Notes: generated by a model not told the origin, from the sequence alone. Counted from the first letter of the stretch, positions 36,001-50,229 are shown. The stretch: 64,000 nt of DNA from Tetradesmus obliquus (GCA_030272155.1 CP126194.1:2409501-2473500), one strand, 5' to 3'. Program-made: numbers and translations.

Positions 36001-36371
36001 CATATGGTGCAGGCGCTATCCCCAACCCACCCATGCCGCTGAAGCACAGCGACAGCGCATGGAGCCTGCAGTCCATGGGCAGCAGCAACAACAGCAGCTA
36101 CGACGGCAGCGAGTGCTCCGACGACAGCGCACAGCAGGCAGGCGGCCATGTGGCGCAGCGCAGGCGGCGCGGGCGTGCAGTGCTGGTTGCTGGCCTGGCT
36201 GTGGGTGCGCTGGCGTTCAGTGGCGCTGTCGGCGGCTGCAGCAGCAGCAGCCTGAAGGCAGGCAGGCGCCACACTAGCCGCCTGAGCAGGCCGGCAGTGC
36301 AGCAGCAGCAGAAGGGGCAGCCGGTGGTGTCTCACAGGCTGGAAGAGGTGCCTGAGCTGCTGGAGGAGTGA
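33012..36371 (+). CDS. START-domain lipid-binding membrane protein
   Basis: START domains bind sterols, phospholipids or ceramide in a closed pocket; the ligand here is unknown. Nine exons, 33012-33122, 33231-33328, 33451-33630, 34009-34242, 34493-34502, 34903-35073, 35323-35525, 35741-35810 and 35991-36371, join in frame to 485 residues. An N-terminal hydrophobic stretch (VWAIGLAVGLL) may anchor it. The START core is about 130-360: SVTISPNATAREFSDLYLDDDFRRNWDG, YHHEVLEHGDF, FAFLSDRDYCLARR and FVKKLASTVPLYVEARRKR. A second hydrophobic segment (about 421-440) follows four arginines near the C-terminus, giving a possible tail anchor. Exon 5 is only 10 bases yet restores frame and supplies RRNW, a conserved START motif. 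The stop is TGA. Confidence 0.88.
34493..34502 (+). other. 10-base microexon of the START gene
   Basis: GCGCAACTGG, flanked by TGCAG and GTGAGC. It completes an Arg codon from exon 4 and adds Arg-Asn-Trp, leaving phase 0 for DGMVYHHE in the next exon. Skipping it would shift the frame. Confidence 0.8.
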
Positions 36372-39300
36372 AGGCTCGCTGCTGCTGCTGCTGCTGCTGC
36401 TGTTAGAGGCCAGTGGAAGTGCTGCTGGTGCTTTGTGCCGAGTGTGTGGGAACCTGTGCATTGCGGTTGTGTGTTGGGTGGAGCATGCCACTGCTGCTCA
36501 GGGGCATGGTGTGTTGTGTGGCCAGCAGGCAGTCCTGCTTGTCTGCATTCTCATGGACAGTGGTGTCATGTGCGTGCTGTGAGTGCAGCTGTCGCTACGT
36601 GGCCGTCTCTCTGCATGGTTCATGGTTTAGTGACTGCGTTTAGGCAGCCGAGTGACAATGAGCGTGTGTGCGTTCCTGCATGCTGTGTGTGTACGGTCCG
36701 TGCGAGGAGTGGGTTGGAAGCAATGCATGCCACATGGCAGCTGCAGTGCATGTTGTGGATGCAGCTGTTCGTATCTTGCAAGAGACAGCTGAAAAGGGTG
36801 GCCTCGTATGAATCTTATCATTGCCTTGGCGCTGGATGTCGTTTTCCGGCACAACTTGCTTTTCACATGCATGGTTCCTGTTGCGCATGTCTACCAGGTG
36901 TTGCTTGTAGCATGTCCACAGCTACACGCACACATGGTTGCTTCCTGTGTGTTTTTCAGGGTTCAAACAGCCTTGTGTGTGTTCTGGGCTGCTGCTGATT
37001 GTGTGCTGCGCACTCAGGTGTGTGTGGGACAGTCAGGCTTGGCTAACTCTTGCAGAACTTGCAACTATACATTCTCATGTTCCCTTGTGCGGTGGTTGTT
37101 TGGCCCACTCTGTCGTCATGCGTGTGCTGCGCCTGAGGCCGTATCTGTCAGCCAGTGCTGCTGTGTGCACTGCTGGCTTATTGTTTGGCACAGCAGTGTT
37201 GGGTTTCAGGAGGTGATGCATTGGCGCAGAGTCGATGTGCTGTTGCTAGTGTGGGCGGCGCTGCTCCAAACATACATACACATGCAGGAGCAAGCCGTCG
37301 TCAACATGTCAGCCCACCTGAGGTTTGCTTTTTCCAGCTGCTAGCTAGCACTATTTTATGGCCTGCTTGCATGCATCGGCGCACTAAATGCGTGTGTAGA
37401 TGCAGTGCATGCACGTTGCGTGCACGCATTGTGTCACATGCATGTTTGAGCTGCTGCTGCGGCTGGCAGTGCCAGTAGAAGCAGTTGGTGTCTAGCAGAG
37501 AGCCTACTGGCGTCACCAGGACTGTTACCTTTGTCATGGTGGTGTTGTGGTGCAAGGGCGCGCTGTGCTCAGTGGACCGTGAAGTGCAGTGAAAGCGCCG
37601 TTCAGCGGTGGTGGTTTGGTACAGCATACTGAGCATTGTTGAGCCCAAATGCGGGCGCGGGTGCGGGTGCACTGGAAGAAGCAACGAGTGCAGAGAGCTT
37701 TGGGCGTGGTGAGATTGCGCCCGTATGTTGTAGGCGGCAGAATGGCAGATTCACTGCTGTTTATAACTCGTCACGTGTTGAAAGGCAGCATATGTGCGAC
37801 GTGCTGCGACACTGCGTCAGATGGAAGGTGGGCGTTGGCATGGGACAGCGGCTTGTGACAGTGTTGTGCTGCTGTGCTTTGCTTGCAGCAGTTTACAAAG
37901 TGCTTCAGGTTGCAGCGCTGGTCCTCGGCTAAGGCTGAGGTGTGCTGCGCGTGCATTATGCGTTGCGGGTTTAGGGACACTTGGGGACAGCGGTTATATC
38001 AATGCAACGACATTACAGGTTTCAGGGCTGTTGTTGGTCTGCCTGCAACAGATCGGCAGGGCTGGCCTGAAGCTGCAGGGTGCAGGGGTAAGCACAGCTG
38101 TCGCTGTGTTTCCTGCAAGCAGAAGCGTCTGTGCAGATGAGCACCGGGTGCATGGCACTCGCACTATCTATCATCATGTCGTGGTTGGCGCCATGGGCTG
38201 GCGGCAGGCGGCTGATGTTACTTCTTCTCGGGACTTGGCGCATGCATGTGTGTGTGTGTGTTTGATGTAAAGAATCTGCAGGTGCAGCATTTGTCTGAGA
38301 TCATGTGTGCGTGCGTGTGTGTGTTCATAAAGAATAGGAAAGGAGATAGGGGCGTGGAAGGTGCCAGCACTGCAGGCAATGTTGGGTACTGTTCCACGTC
38401 TTCCCTGCATGCTTTTCACGTATGTGCAGCAGGGAAGGACGGCTCGTATCAGGAATGTGTGTGTTTATTATCACAGATTGTACCAGTTTTTGTTGTACTA
38501 CTGGAGCATAAATGCTTGCTTTGTTTGTAGCCCAGGCAGGCTGCGGGCGTTTTTCCTCTGGCAGGCGGGCAGCTGGCAGCCACAGCTGGCTCGCTTACTG
38601 CTGCCTGGCCTTGCGTGTGACTTCGCAACTGTTTTGCCTTATCAAATGGTCGACCCCTCAGGCAGTTCCCATGCATGCCTGTCATGCCGGCCCGGTTGAT
38701 GTTTTGCATGCCTTGTGCGCCAGTGCTCGCACGAGTCCACAGTTTGGCGTGGAACGTGACCTATACACACTTGCTTCTGCTCAGCTTCCAAAGAGCTCTA
38801 GCTGTGTTTTGGGTGGCAGTGGTGCTCCTGGTGACGTGCCTGGCACTGCTATGAAGCCTTTGACCATCAGGTCTACCGGCTTCTGCCTGATTTTGCTGTT
38901 TGTTTTGCCTGTCGGTTTTTGCGTTGCCAGGCGTGTTTCCTTTGTATGGCATGGTGACCTCTGTGCCTTGCGTTTGTGGTCAACGACAGACCATCAGCTA
39001 CTATCCACCGCTGCTTGACTCCCTTGGTATTCCAGGTCACTCGTGTGTTGCGAATGACAGCAGGCCAGCAACCATGCTTTTCAGCCTTTCCTGCAAGAGC
39101 CCTTTGTGACTAAAGCTTTGTGCCAGTTGCGTGCATGTGTATGTATGGACATTTTGGGTGTGTGCGCGTCCATCAGCAGCGTATTGTGTTGTTTCATTGA
39201 CTATTACAATTCATCCCGACTTCTCTTCCAACGCGTGTTGGGGGCACCAACAACCGCCACGATGCTGGCAGCCATTTTTGCGCACTTTTTGAAGTGCTGG

Positions 39301-40214
39301 CTGCTGCCTTGGCGTATGGGGACCTGCGCTTGGGAGAGGGTTTGACTGGCCTTGTGTATTATGGGTGTGTTGGGCTGGGCTGGATGCTGAATGTGCTGAC
39401 TGGGCACTGCTTGCAGGCTGATAACTGGATTGACCCATGCCTCATTTATGTGTGGAAGCCTCTCTCGTGGGGTGGCTGAATGGCTGTGTGTTTTGCCGCT
39501 TGGGCATTCGAGTGGCGGTTTGTTGAAGCTGCTCAGGTCTGAGGCTCTAAGGGCTCATGCTGAACTGGCACCTATTGCAATGTGCGTGTTGACCAGTGTC
39601 ACACCTCAATGTGTGAGCATTACGATCCGAGCTGGCTGGCACTGCTGCCAGTTGTGTCTCTCTGCATAGACAGCGCAGTCTGTGGAGGGACAGGTGAAGG
39701 CACCAGCTGGGGAAGCACACAATGGCTGTGATGTCCATGAAGTGCGTTGCAGAGTTGCAACAGTATTGTAACTGTGGAACATTGTTCTATATTTTGCTTT
39801 TGTCGCACCTGCTGCCTGGCCGTGCACAGCAAGTGATGAGGAGGTGCCCGCTCGAAGTTTTGATATGATGGAACGCTCTGTCGAAAGCGCTTTGCAACCT
39901 TGACCCGTAGTAAAACAATGGAAATATAATGTCAACCTTAATTTGTGGCATTTTACAGTGTGTTGTGCAGACATCCTCAACCGGTCCGGCGGGAGTGGTG
40001 CCTGCAACGAGACACGCACACACTCTAATCTATGCCTGATCTGGCATGTCGGGCGCAGGCCATTCTTGGCGATGACTGCACCAGCTTTCATAGTTATTGA
40101 GCTCTCAAAATTGCAATGCCGCTGGTCACGGACTTGGATTTAAAGCCAACATAGTTGTGCTGCCCTGTTCGCGCAGTAGTTGCTTCGGCGTCTATGCATC
40201 TGTAAAGCTCAAGC
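36372..40214. other. 3.8-kb region without recognisable genes, TG-rich on the plus strand
   Basis: I find no conserved protein segment on either strand. The plus strand is strikingly T- and G-rich from the START stop to about 39,400, the same bias shown by introns and 3' regions of plus-strand genes here. It may be a long 3' untranslated region, a noncoding transcript or a gene too diverged to see. A (TG)n run is at about 38245-38262 and TGTAA at about 38265. The last few hundred bases should contain the promoter of the homeodomain gene. Confidence 0.4.
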
Positions 40215-42183
40215 ATGGCGGATCCTTTCACAGGGGCCCCTGCTCCACTGCAGGAGCAGCTTGTGGCAGCCCCAGCAGGCAAGATCAGGACTCTGCACCC
40301 AGCGCAAGCACAGCAGCAGCACAGCAGAGCCACTCTTGCACACCAACGCCCCCTGCACAGCCCCACACAGCCCCCAGGCCTTTCGGGGAGTGTGTTGTGG
40401 TGAAAACCCTTGTTACATTGGCAGTTGTAGCAGTTGTACTCACCTGCTGCTGGGCTGTACTGTACTGCAGGGGCAGATGGAGCAGCAGCAGCAGCAGCTG
40501 CAGAAGCAGCAGCAGACGCAGGCACAGCCAAAGCCTCAAGAAACGTAAAGACACCTCTGCAGAAAGAGGTGCTTGAAGCCTCGTACCAAAGTGAGCCTGT
40601 CTCTGCAGCAGTGCTGCAGCTGTCCTGCAAGCCACCAGCTACCTACCGGCGAACATCACCAGCTCCAAGCAGCAGCAGCACAGGCAGCAACTGCGTCTAG
40701 CAATTGACAGACACAGTGCATCCCAGCTGCCCATCATTGCATGCTCACTTGCTGAAACCAGCCTGCCAGCGCTCTTAATCTTATTCATCCATGAACAAGC
40801 AGCTGCCAGCCGATGACACTCTCTACACCAGTGCTGCTGCGCCCCCAGCTGCTCATAACACGCTGCATGCACAGCATGTCAGCGCTGATCCTACAACATG
40901 CTGTGTGGCCGCTGTGATGCTGCGCTGCAGTCGACCCCTCACCCAGCCTGCAGCACCGCAAGGCACTGGCTGAGCGCATCGGGCTGACAGAGGAGCAAGT
41001 CAACGTGAGCAGCGGCAGCAGCAGCGGCAGCAGCAGCGGCAGCAGCAGCGCGGGATACAGCAGCAGCAGCAGCAGCAGCGTCAACAGCGGCAGCTGCAGC
41101 AGCACCGGGGGTGGCAGCAACTACAGATGCAGAGGAGGAGGCAGTACTGCAGTGGATTGATTAATGCTAGCAGCTGTTGCGGCTGCTACGTCTAGTTAGG
41201 CAGTCACTTGTTGCGCGCATGTCACTCAGCATGGCGCAGCAGCAGCAGCAGCAGCACCCCGCAACTGCACGCACACCATACACCGCACACATGTGCAGTT
41301 GTAACGCATTCATCATAGTGTCCATGCATTGTAAGTAGACATGCTGAGCTGGCCCTGGCAGCTGTGCAGCTACCAGGGGTTGCAACCATCACAGTAACGC
41401 CTCATGCGGCTGCGCCTTTGTCATGTCACTACCAATATCAACGGATGCACATTTGCTTCCCGGCTTCTTTGCCTGCCTGCCTGACCCTGCTGCAGTCCTG
41501 GTTCAACGGCAAGCGGCGGCGAGACAAGAAGAAAGCCGACGGCACACCCGCGCCTTCTCCCGCAGCAGCAGCAGGAGCAGCAGCAGCAGCCAGCAAGCCA
41601 GCAGACAGTGAGCAGCTTGCAGCAGCGACACCGGCGGACAGCGGCGTGGGCGCAGGGTACACATCGGGCTATGCATCAGGCTATGAGAGCGATGCGGGCC
41701 CGGCTGCTGCTGCTGCTAGCACTGGCGCACAAGCAGCAGCAGCAGCAGCTGGTGGCTTACCTGCAGGTGCTGGCAAAGCTGCCGGCAGCAGCGCATCTCC
41801 TGCTGCTGTTGCTGCTGCTGGTGCTGGCAGCAGCGGTGGCGCTGCCATGTCTGCGGTGTCTGCTGAGCTGCTGGAGGCTGCCAAGACCTCACTGCCTGTT
41901 AAGTTTGTGGAGGATGGGCCGCCACTGGTGAGGGTGGTGCTGCGTGCAGCAGCACAGGGGCACATGCTGTTGAAGGGGTTCATATTCCTGGGTGAAACAG
42001 AGCAGCAACTGCACCAGCAGAACAAGCACAGTGTGTCAGCAGCAGATGCTACTGTGGCTGCAGCGAGGGGCAGCAATGTTCCTGCGCAACTGCACGACGC
42101 AGCTGCGTGCAACCGTGACGGGTGTCACATCACGCCACTACCTGACAGTGACTTCAAGATGCTGAGAAGCTGTGCACTCCTCC

Positions 42184-42224
<41 letters not shown>

Positions 42225-42524
42225 TCCTTCATCTTCGACAGCGTGCCTGCGCCCAGCACCAAGAAGGGCATGCAGGCGGCCGCGCTCATCGCCGCAAAGC
42301 GCAAGAAGCTCGCGGCAGCAGCAGCAGCAGCAGCGGGCGAGGCGGGCGGCGCTGAGCAGGATGATGAGCAGGGGCCGGCCAAGAAGCAGCGTGTGGGCGG
42401 GTGCGTGGTGTCTGGCTGCTGCTGCTGCTGCTGCTGCTGCTGCAAGCGCAAGTTGTGTTGTGCTTGCTTTTGCATGTGTGACGTGCCTTCTGCAGGGTGT
42501 GCACACTTACCTTGCTTACGTTCA

Positions 42525-42572
<48 letters not shown>

Positions 42573-44274
42573 CCTGAGCCCGTGGACGACCAGCTGATGT
42601 ACCAGCAGGCGCTGCAGCAGCAGGCCGCAATGCACGCAACCAGCACACACCAGCAGGTGGGACCGGCGGCAGCAGCAGCAGCAACCTACGCAGCATCAGC
42701 AGGGCACTGCTTGTACAATGTACTTGTTGTAGCAGGCTGTGGCTGCCGCCAGCACATGCCGTGTGCCACAACAATGTGTGAGGTCTTCTTGCATGTTGTT
42801 ATTTATGTTAAGCATGAACAAGGTGACTGCAAAAATCACTGCTGCTGCTGCTGCTGCTGCTGGCAGGTGCCCACCGGGCGTGTGCTGGCCAAGGCGGAGC
42901 GTGAGAAGCAGCGCGAGGAGGCGCGGCGGCAGCGGGAGATGGAGCGGGCACGCGCTGCACAGGTGGGCACAAACTCACTGAGATGTTCAAGTAACGTTCC
43001 AAACACGTGGTGAACCGTGTGTACAGCGGCTTAGGGCTAACTATTCCTGCCTGCCGCACCCTTGCAGCCAGGCCTATCTGCCACACCTTATGCATAACCA
43101 GCCTGCCACACCCTTCCTGCGGATTTGTGACGGCACACCACATGCCACACCTATCTGCCGCCTGCCGCCTGCCACCCCCTACTTGCATCTGCCTCTTCTT
43201 CCACCCCAACACAGGAGCGCGAGGCCAAGCGCCGTGAGGCTCAGGAGGAGCGTGAGCGCCGCGCCGAAGAGAAGCGCAAAGCAGCAGACGACAGGCGCCG
43301 CGAAAAGGAGTCCGCAAAGGCCCTAGCACAACAGGAGCGGGCCGCAGGCCGCGGCCCCCGCATAGGCCGGCCCCCAATGACTGATGCGGCAGGGGGCAGC
43401 CACCATTATCATAGCCATAATGTGCCTGATGATTGTGAGCTTGAGAGGGAGGCGCTGCTGCTGCGGGCGAGGGCGAGTGCTGCTGCGCAGGCTGCTGCGC
43501 GGGGGCTGGATGCGTCTGCTGTGGAGCCTGTGGTGGGGCCGCCACCTGAGTTCCCGCCACCTTACTTGCAGCTGCAGGTGAGATCTGTCAAGGGTGTGAC
43601 GAGTGAAGTTGCGAAGGGCATGTGTGAATCGTGTTATGCATGCAGGCATAGCGGGATGTGAGTCCTGCAGCTGTGCTGCGCCATGTTGGCTGCTGTGTGA
43701 GATCTGGGTTGTGCTGTAAGGAGTCCACTTTGCGTCTGCTGTGGAGACTGTGGTGGGGCCGCCACCAGAGTTCCCACCGCCCTACTTGCAGCTGCAGGTG
43801 AGGTGGTCTTAAGGGTGCAATGTGTGAAGTCTGGATGGGCATGTGTGAATCGTGTTATGCATGCAGACACAGCGGGATGTGCTTTGCTGCAGCAGGCGTG
43901 CAGCTGTGCCGCACCATGTTGGCTGCTGTGTGAGTGCTGAAATGTGCTGTATTGAGTCGATTGTGTGTCTGCTGTGGATCCTGTGGTGGGGCCTCGCCAG
44001 AGTTCGCGCCGCCCTACTTGCAGCTGCAGGTGGGGCGGCTGGAGGGGTGCCCCAGGTGTAATTGGTGTTGCGCCGGCCAAATCATCTGCTCCCAGCTGGC
44101 GACGCCATCTGCACCCCAAAACATCACCTCCCTGCCATTGCTGTTGCTGCTGCTGCTGCTTCTGTTGCTCATGCGCCACGTTCCCTCAGCCCGCCTTCCC
44201 GCCTGAGCTGGGTGACGATCTCGGCCAAGTGCTCATTGAGGCGTGGGGCTTCACCGCCTGCCTCGTTGACTCGC

Positions 44275-44322
<48 letters not shown>

Positions 44323-47300
44323 GTAGCCCGCCTTTCCCCCAGAGCTGGGTGATGAGCTTGGCCAAGCCCTCATTGAGGCGTGGGGCTTCACCGCCTGCCT
44401 GGCTTGACGATCTTCAAACAATCCTAACACTGCTGTTGCTGCTGCTGCTGCTGCTTTGTTCAATCGCAACTTCTCCTCCCCTCAGCCCGCCTTCCCGCCT
44501 GAGCTGGGTGATGAACTAGGCCAAGCCCTGATCGAAGCGTGGGGCTTCAGCGCCTGCCTTGCTGACCTGCTGGGGGCGCCTCCCTTCAGCATGGAGGCGC
44601 TACTGGGTGGGCTACAGCAGGGCAGCAGCAGCGGGCTGCTGGGGCTGCTGCACGTGCTGCTGCTGCGGCAGGCGCAGGCAGACATGGAGGAGGCACACGC
44701 CACTGGCGTGCTGCAGGTGGGTGGGTGGATGGGTGGTTGGAGCAGACAAGGGTGCCTGTTGTGCTGTGTTGGGGGTTGATGCTGTGGTGGTGAGTGATGC
44801 ATCGGGGCAGTGGTCGACACCTGGCCACAGCGTGCTGCAGGTGGGAGGGTGGATAGGTGGGTGGGGCGGAGCGGTGCTTCTGTGTTGGGCTAATGTTGTG
44901 GCGAGGAGTGGTCAGATTGGGATGGGTGGCTTAGGTAGAAGGAATGTTTTATGATGCTTTGGTGGGGAGTGATAACTTGGGTCGTTGCTCACAAGCGGGT
45001 AGCTGCCAGCAGGCTGGGGGTAGTTTATCAGAGCCGCAACGCGTCAAACCTTACGGATGCGGAACTGCAGCGGTGTGTCGCTTCTGTGGCACCTGCGATC
45101 GCTCCAAGCTCACCATCACACGCCTCTGCTGCCGCCGCCGCTACGGCCGCCGCCGCCACTGCTGCTGAACCCTCGCAGTCGCCGCAGATCCACCTGTGTG
45201 ACCGCACGCTGGTGGCAGCAGCGCAGCGCTTGGAAGAAGCCTGGGCGTGGGGCCTGGACCCTGACCTGTGGCGGGCCCACCTGGGGCCTGCCACCTGGCC
45301 TGAGGTGCTGCGGCAGCACGCACTGGCCTCAGGGGCGGGCGGCAGCAGGTACCCGCTGAAGCAGCAGCCGGCTGCTGCTGAGGTGAGCTGTTGGGGTCTG
45401 GTTGGAGCAGCGTTGTGGGTGGGGGCGGGCATGTGGGCGTCACGGTGTTGGGGAGGGGCTGGGGCGGCAGGAAGTATTACATACTTGAGATCGCTTAACT
45501 GAGCAACTGCCCCTCCTTCTGCTCGCGTCCCACGCCAATCTTTCAACCCACTGTCCACCCGACACCTGTGCAAATCATGTGCAGGGCCCGGACGGCGCAG
45601 CAGCAGCGCCGGCAAAGATGAAGCGCTTCCGCGGCGGCCCCTCTGCCAGCTATGAGGGCGAGGACATACTGCCAGGTGGCACACCAGAGGGCCCTCAGGC
45701 CTGAAATACTACACACTCGAGATAACCAACTGAGCAATTGCTCCTCCTGCTGCTCGCCTCCCGCGCTAATCCTTCCAACCCCTTGACCTACTCGACTGTT
45801 CATTTCATGTACACAGGGCCCGGACGGCGCAGCAGCGGCGCCGGCCAAGAAGAAGCGCTTCCGCGGCGGCCCTGCTGCCGGCTACGAGGGCGAAGACCTA
45901 CTGCCAGGCGGCGCGCCAGACGGCCCGCTGAAGCTGCAGCTGCCGCAGCGCTTTGCTGAAGGCACGTGGATGGCTGCTGCGTGGCGGGTGCTGGCGGGAG
46001 TTGGGCCGGAGGGCATGTACGTCAACGATGTGAGTGTGTTGGCGGCTCCTGGCCATTGGGGTTGCTAAGGTGTGCTCCTCCTTCCATGCACATTATGGCA
46101 GGCTTGAACTTGATGCATGGTGTGCTTTGTCAACTACAAGTATGTCCCTGCCAATCATCTCTTCGGCAGCGCGGTGTCCTTGGGGAGCGGGGCCTTGCGC
46201 AGCCTGGCGGGCAGCATGGCACGCACTGCTGTAGCGCAGCGCTTGACGTTATGCTGTCACACTGTGCCGCTGTCTATGTGCAGCTGGTGCGCGTCATTGC
46301 TGAGCGCGGGCTGCGCAGCCTTGCGGGCAAGCACCCCGAGGCCAGCCTCACAGGGGCGCTCAGCAGGGAGGTGCTCTTCACGCGGCTCAAGCCGGGCACC
46401 TACGCGCTGCAGGTGGGGCGATGCATCAATCCTGTGATGTTATAACATGCTGCAACATTTAACAACATGGTTTGACCTGCTCAAGCCGGGCACATACGCG
46501 CTGCAGGTGGGGCGGGGCTGCCAGCAGTGTTGAAATACAGTCATAACATGTTGTTTTTGCATCTCCCACTAAATTCCAGCCACGCAGGCAGCAACACGAG
46601 CTAGGCACGTTGTCGTGATTAGAAGCTCTGTTCTTGATGAGGCTCAATGCAAGCAGGCTGTTCACACTTACTTTGAGCTGCACTGCTGCCGCCTTGCTGA
46701 CACGCCTGCGCGTATGCTGTGTGTATGTGTCTGCTGTTGCTGTGTCAATCGCTGCTGCAGTCTATTGTTGCGTACCACCAGCGCATGGCAGCTGCGGGCC
46801 AGACACCAGTAGTGGAGCCGCCTGCTGATGTGGCACGGCCTGATGGGGCTGCTGCTGCTGCCATGGACGTTGATGGGCATGATGATGAGGAAGAGGAAGA
46901 AGAGAGGTGAGGCCACAGCTTTGAAAAGTTTGGTGAAACCGCCTGCTGATGTGGCACGGCCTGACGGGGCTGCTGCTGCTGCTGCCATGGATGTTGACGG
47001 GCATGATGAGGAGAACGAGGAAGAAGAAAGGTACGCAGCCAGCTGAAGTGATCAGCTTGCTATGTTACACCCTATCCCTTTGCATAAGGCATTTTCATCA
47101 TGGGCAATCACGCCAGCGCATCACTCACATAGAAACTCCATTACCGTACCCGGCTCTGCCCTGCCCTGCTCATGTCGTCACTGCAGCGATGAGGAGGAAG
47201 CATTTGCAGCAGTCTAACGGTGCACTTCATGGTCCTGTTTGGCTCAAGAGATCAACACACACCCCTGCCATCCCTCCCTTTCTTGCTCTGTTCTGCCCTT

Positions 47301-47787
47301 GCTGCAGTGACGAGGAGGAAGCGTTCGCCGCAGCCCCCGAGGACGCCCCCGGCTGCACGGCCTGGGCCGCAACCCTAAAACACAGCGGCTACGACAGCCT
47401 GAGCCCGCAGCAGCGGCTGGAGGCGCTGCTGTGGCTGGGTGGGCTGGTGGGTGAGGGCCCTGGGGTGCGGGGACGGCTGGAGGCACGGGAGCGGGAGGCG
47501 GCAGCGCTCCGAAAGCAGCTGCTGGAGGACGGCAGGGTGAGCACAGGGCACGTGATGACCATAGTTGCAAGTGCTTAATGCTCAACTGTGCAACAGTGTG
47601 CTGTGAGTGTGGGTTCGGGGTGAGGTGCAGAGGCCGGCAGGCGGTGCTGCTAACAGCAGCAGGAGTGCTGTTTTAGGCTTTTGGAGTACTGCTGAATGAG
47701 CTCATGCAGATCTGTGTCAACTTGGATGTGCAATGAAGCAGAAACTCAGGAGCATAGCAGTCAGCGCTAGACAGGTGATGCAAGAAA

Positions 47788-47823
<36 letters not shown>

Positions 47824-50188
47824 GCAGGCTGAGAAGAAGCGCCGCCAGGAGGAGGCTGCCCGCAGGCAGGAGGAGGCCGCTGCGCGGCAGCGTGCTGCAG
47901 CTGCTGCAGCACAGCGACACCTTGAAGAGCTGCAGGTGGGGGCCTGCTGCCACTGCTGGGTTGGCCCCCTTGCGTTATATGGTGCTACAATGTCCTGTTG
48001 TTTGCAGTGAGTTTGCAGTTTATATGTAAGCGTGCGGGCGAAGTGGGCATTGAATGTTGTGTGCATCACCTTGAGCAGCTGCAGGTGAGGGGCTGCTGTG
48101 ATTGCTGGCCAGACGCATGCATCAGTTGTTCAGCTCTCTGTTCATACGCAGTGGCGCTTACTGTGCTGCTGCCGCTGCTGTTCATACTGTGTTGGCCTGT
48201 CACACCATGCAACACCATTGATGGTAAAGCAACGTGAAGCAGTATGATAGAGCATGCCACAGCAACATTGCTGCTGCGCTTTTGTACCCGTTGCAGGCCA
48301 AGCAAGCAGCTGGGGAAGATGTGCCTGCTGATGTGATGGCAGCAGCAGTGGCAGCAGCAGCAGCAGCAGCAAGTGGCGGCACAGCAGGCGCTGCCTCAAG
48401 GGCAGTCACGCCTTCACCAGCAGCAGCAGCTGCAGCATCATCAAGACCACCAGCAGCAGCAGCAGCAGCAGCAGTAGCAGCTGCAGCACCTAAAGCAGAA
48501 CTTCAGCCTGCCAGCGAGCAGCAGCAGCGAGAGACGACAGCAGCAGCAGCAGCAACAGCACCTGCAGACACCACACCTGCTGCTCCTGCTGACCAGCAGC
48601 AACTACCAGCCACACCGCAGCCCGGCGAGCCACACCAGCAGCAGCAGCAGCAGGATGCAGCTGGCACTAGCCCAATGCCTGCAGATGCAGCAGCAGCAGC
48701 GGGACAACCAGCATCCACTCAGCAGCAGCAGCAGCAGCAGCAGACTCCACCTGCTGCAGCCCAACCGCAGCAGCAGCAGCAGCAGCAGCAGCCGGAGCTT
48801 TCACCAGAGTCGCTGAAGCAGCAGCAGCTGGAAGCGCAGCGTGCCGCTGAGGCAGAAGCAGCAGCAGCAGCTGAGTCAACGAGGCGTGCTGTGCGTGCTG
48901 AGGCCATCCGGCGATGCGAGGAGCTCAACTGCCTGCGGTTAGAGCCGCTGGGTTTAGATCGGCGTTATAACAGGTACTGGCTGCTGACGTGTCCCGACTT
49001 TGCGGCCCTGGCTGGCTATGCTGGGCGGGCGGGAGATCTGGAGGCGGCTGCGAAGCTGTTAGGTGAGTTGTTACTTTTGGTTGTCACTTTTGGATGTCGG
49101 TAAGCGAGTTTGCGGCATTTGGTGGGTGCAGCAAGCATGATTTGTGTGGTGGTGTGTTAGCAGGACGCCTGCTGTGCAGCGGCCGGCCTGCATGGTGTTG
49201 CCTGCAAGGCTTGCGGGCACCATCAATATGCTTGATTTTGTGTGGCGACCTTTGTTTGCATGCTGCTGCTGCTGCTGCTGCTGTTGCTGCGCAGGCACCC
49301 CGCGTGACGCCAATGCTGGGCGCATCTTTGTGGAGCCTGCTGCTGCTGGCGGCCGCTGGAGGGTGCTGCTGCGCACACAGCAGCTGGACCAGCTCAAGCA
49401 GGTGCGACAGTGTTTTGAATGGTCATATGTGTGGCAAGTAGCAACCAGTGGGTGCGCAGCAGGTGCTGCTGTGCTTCAGATTGCACAGGGACACGACACA
49501 GTGCTGCCTGGACTACAGTATGCTTGCAACATGGTATGCCACATACCAGGCAAGCCGTACTTTAGCTGTGCTGACTGCTGTCGCCATCGTCTCACCACTG
49601 CTGCTGCTGCTGCTGCTGCTGCTGTGTGCTGTCAGGTGCTGGAGCCGCGGGGCCTACGTGAGGGTCAGCTGCACCAGGCGCTGCTGCGGGTGGAGGCGTC
49701 AGTGCGCGCAGCAATGCCGGCTGGCCCCTTGGCCATGCCGCGGCCTCTAGGTGCGACAGCTGCATCAACTTGCGCCCTGCTATGCCAATGCAGTAGAAGC
49801 AGTGATGCAGCTTCCGTGCAAAAGGCTTTTTGTTGAGTGCACCGTCAATGCGGGCTTTGTTTGTGTCCTTTTCATGGCACAGCTCTCTTTGCGCAGTGCT
49901 GCGGCGGTTGGCCGCAGCTATGAAGAGGACGCAAATGGCACAAATCTTAATGCGCACGGCCAAATCATGAGGCATGTTACAGGCTCAAACGGATTGTGCG
50001 CCTGCTGCTGCTGGTTTGTGATCCGTCGTACATTTCATAATCCTGCAGGGCAGCAGCCGCCTGAGCAGCAGCGGGCAGCGCGGGAGGCTGCCGGGCGCTG
50101 GCTGGCCAGCCAACCGCTGCTGGCCGCCAGCCTCACCAGCAGCAGCCAGCAGCAGTCCATTGAGGCAGCACTCAGCAGCGCTGCAGAT

Positions 50189-50229
<41 letters not shown>

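Noticed and set aside
43578-44485. CRISPR array or satellite
   Set aside because: Repeat units are spaced copies of a coding exon edge and intron of a eukaryotic gene, not short palindromic repeats with unique spacers.
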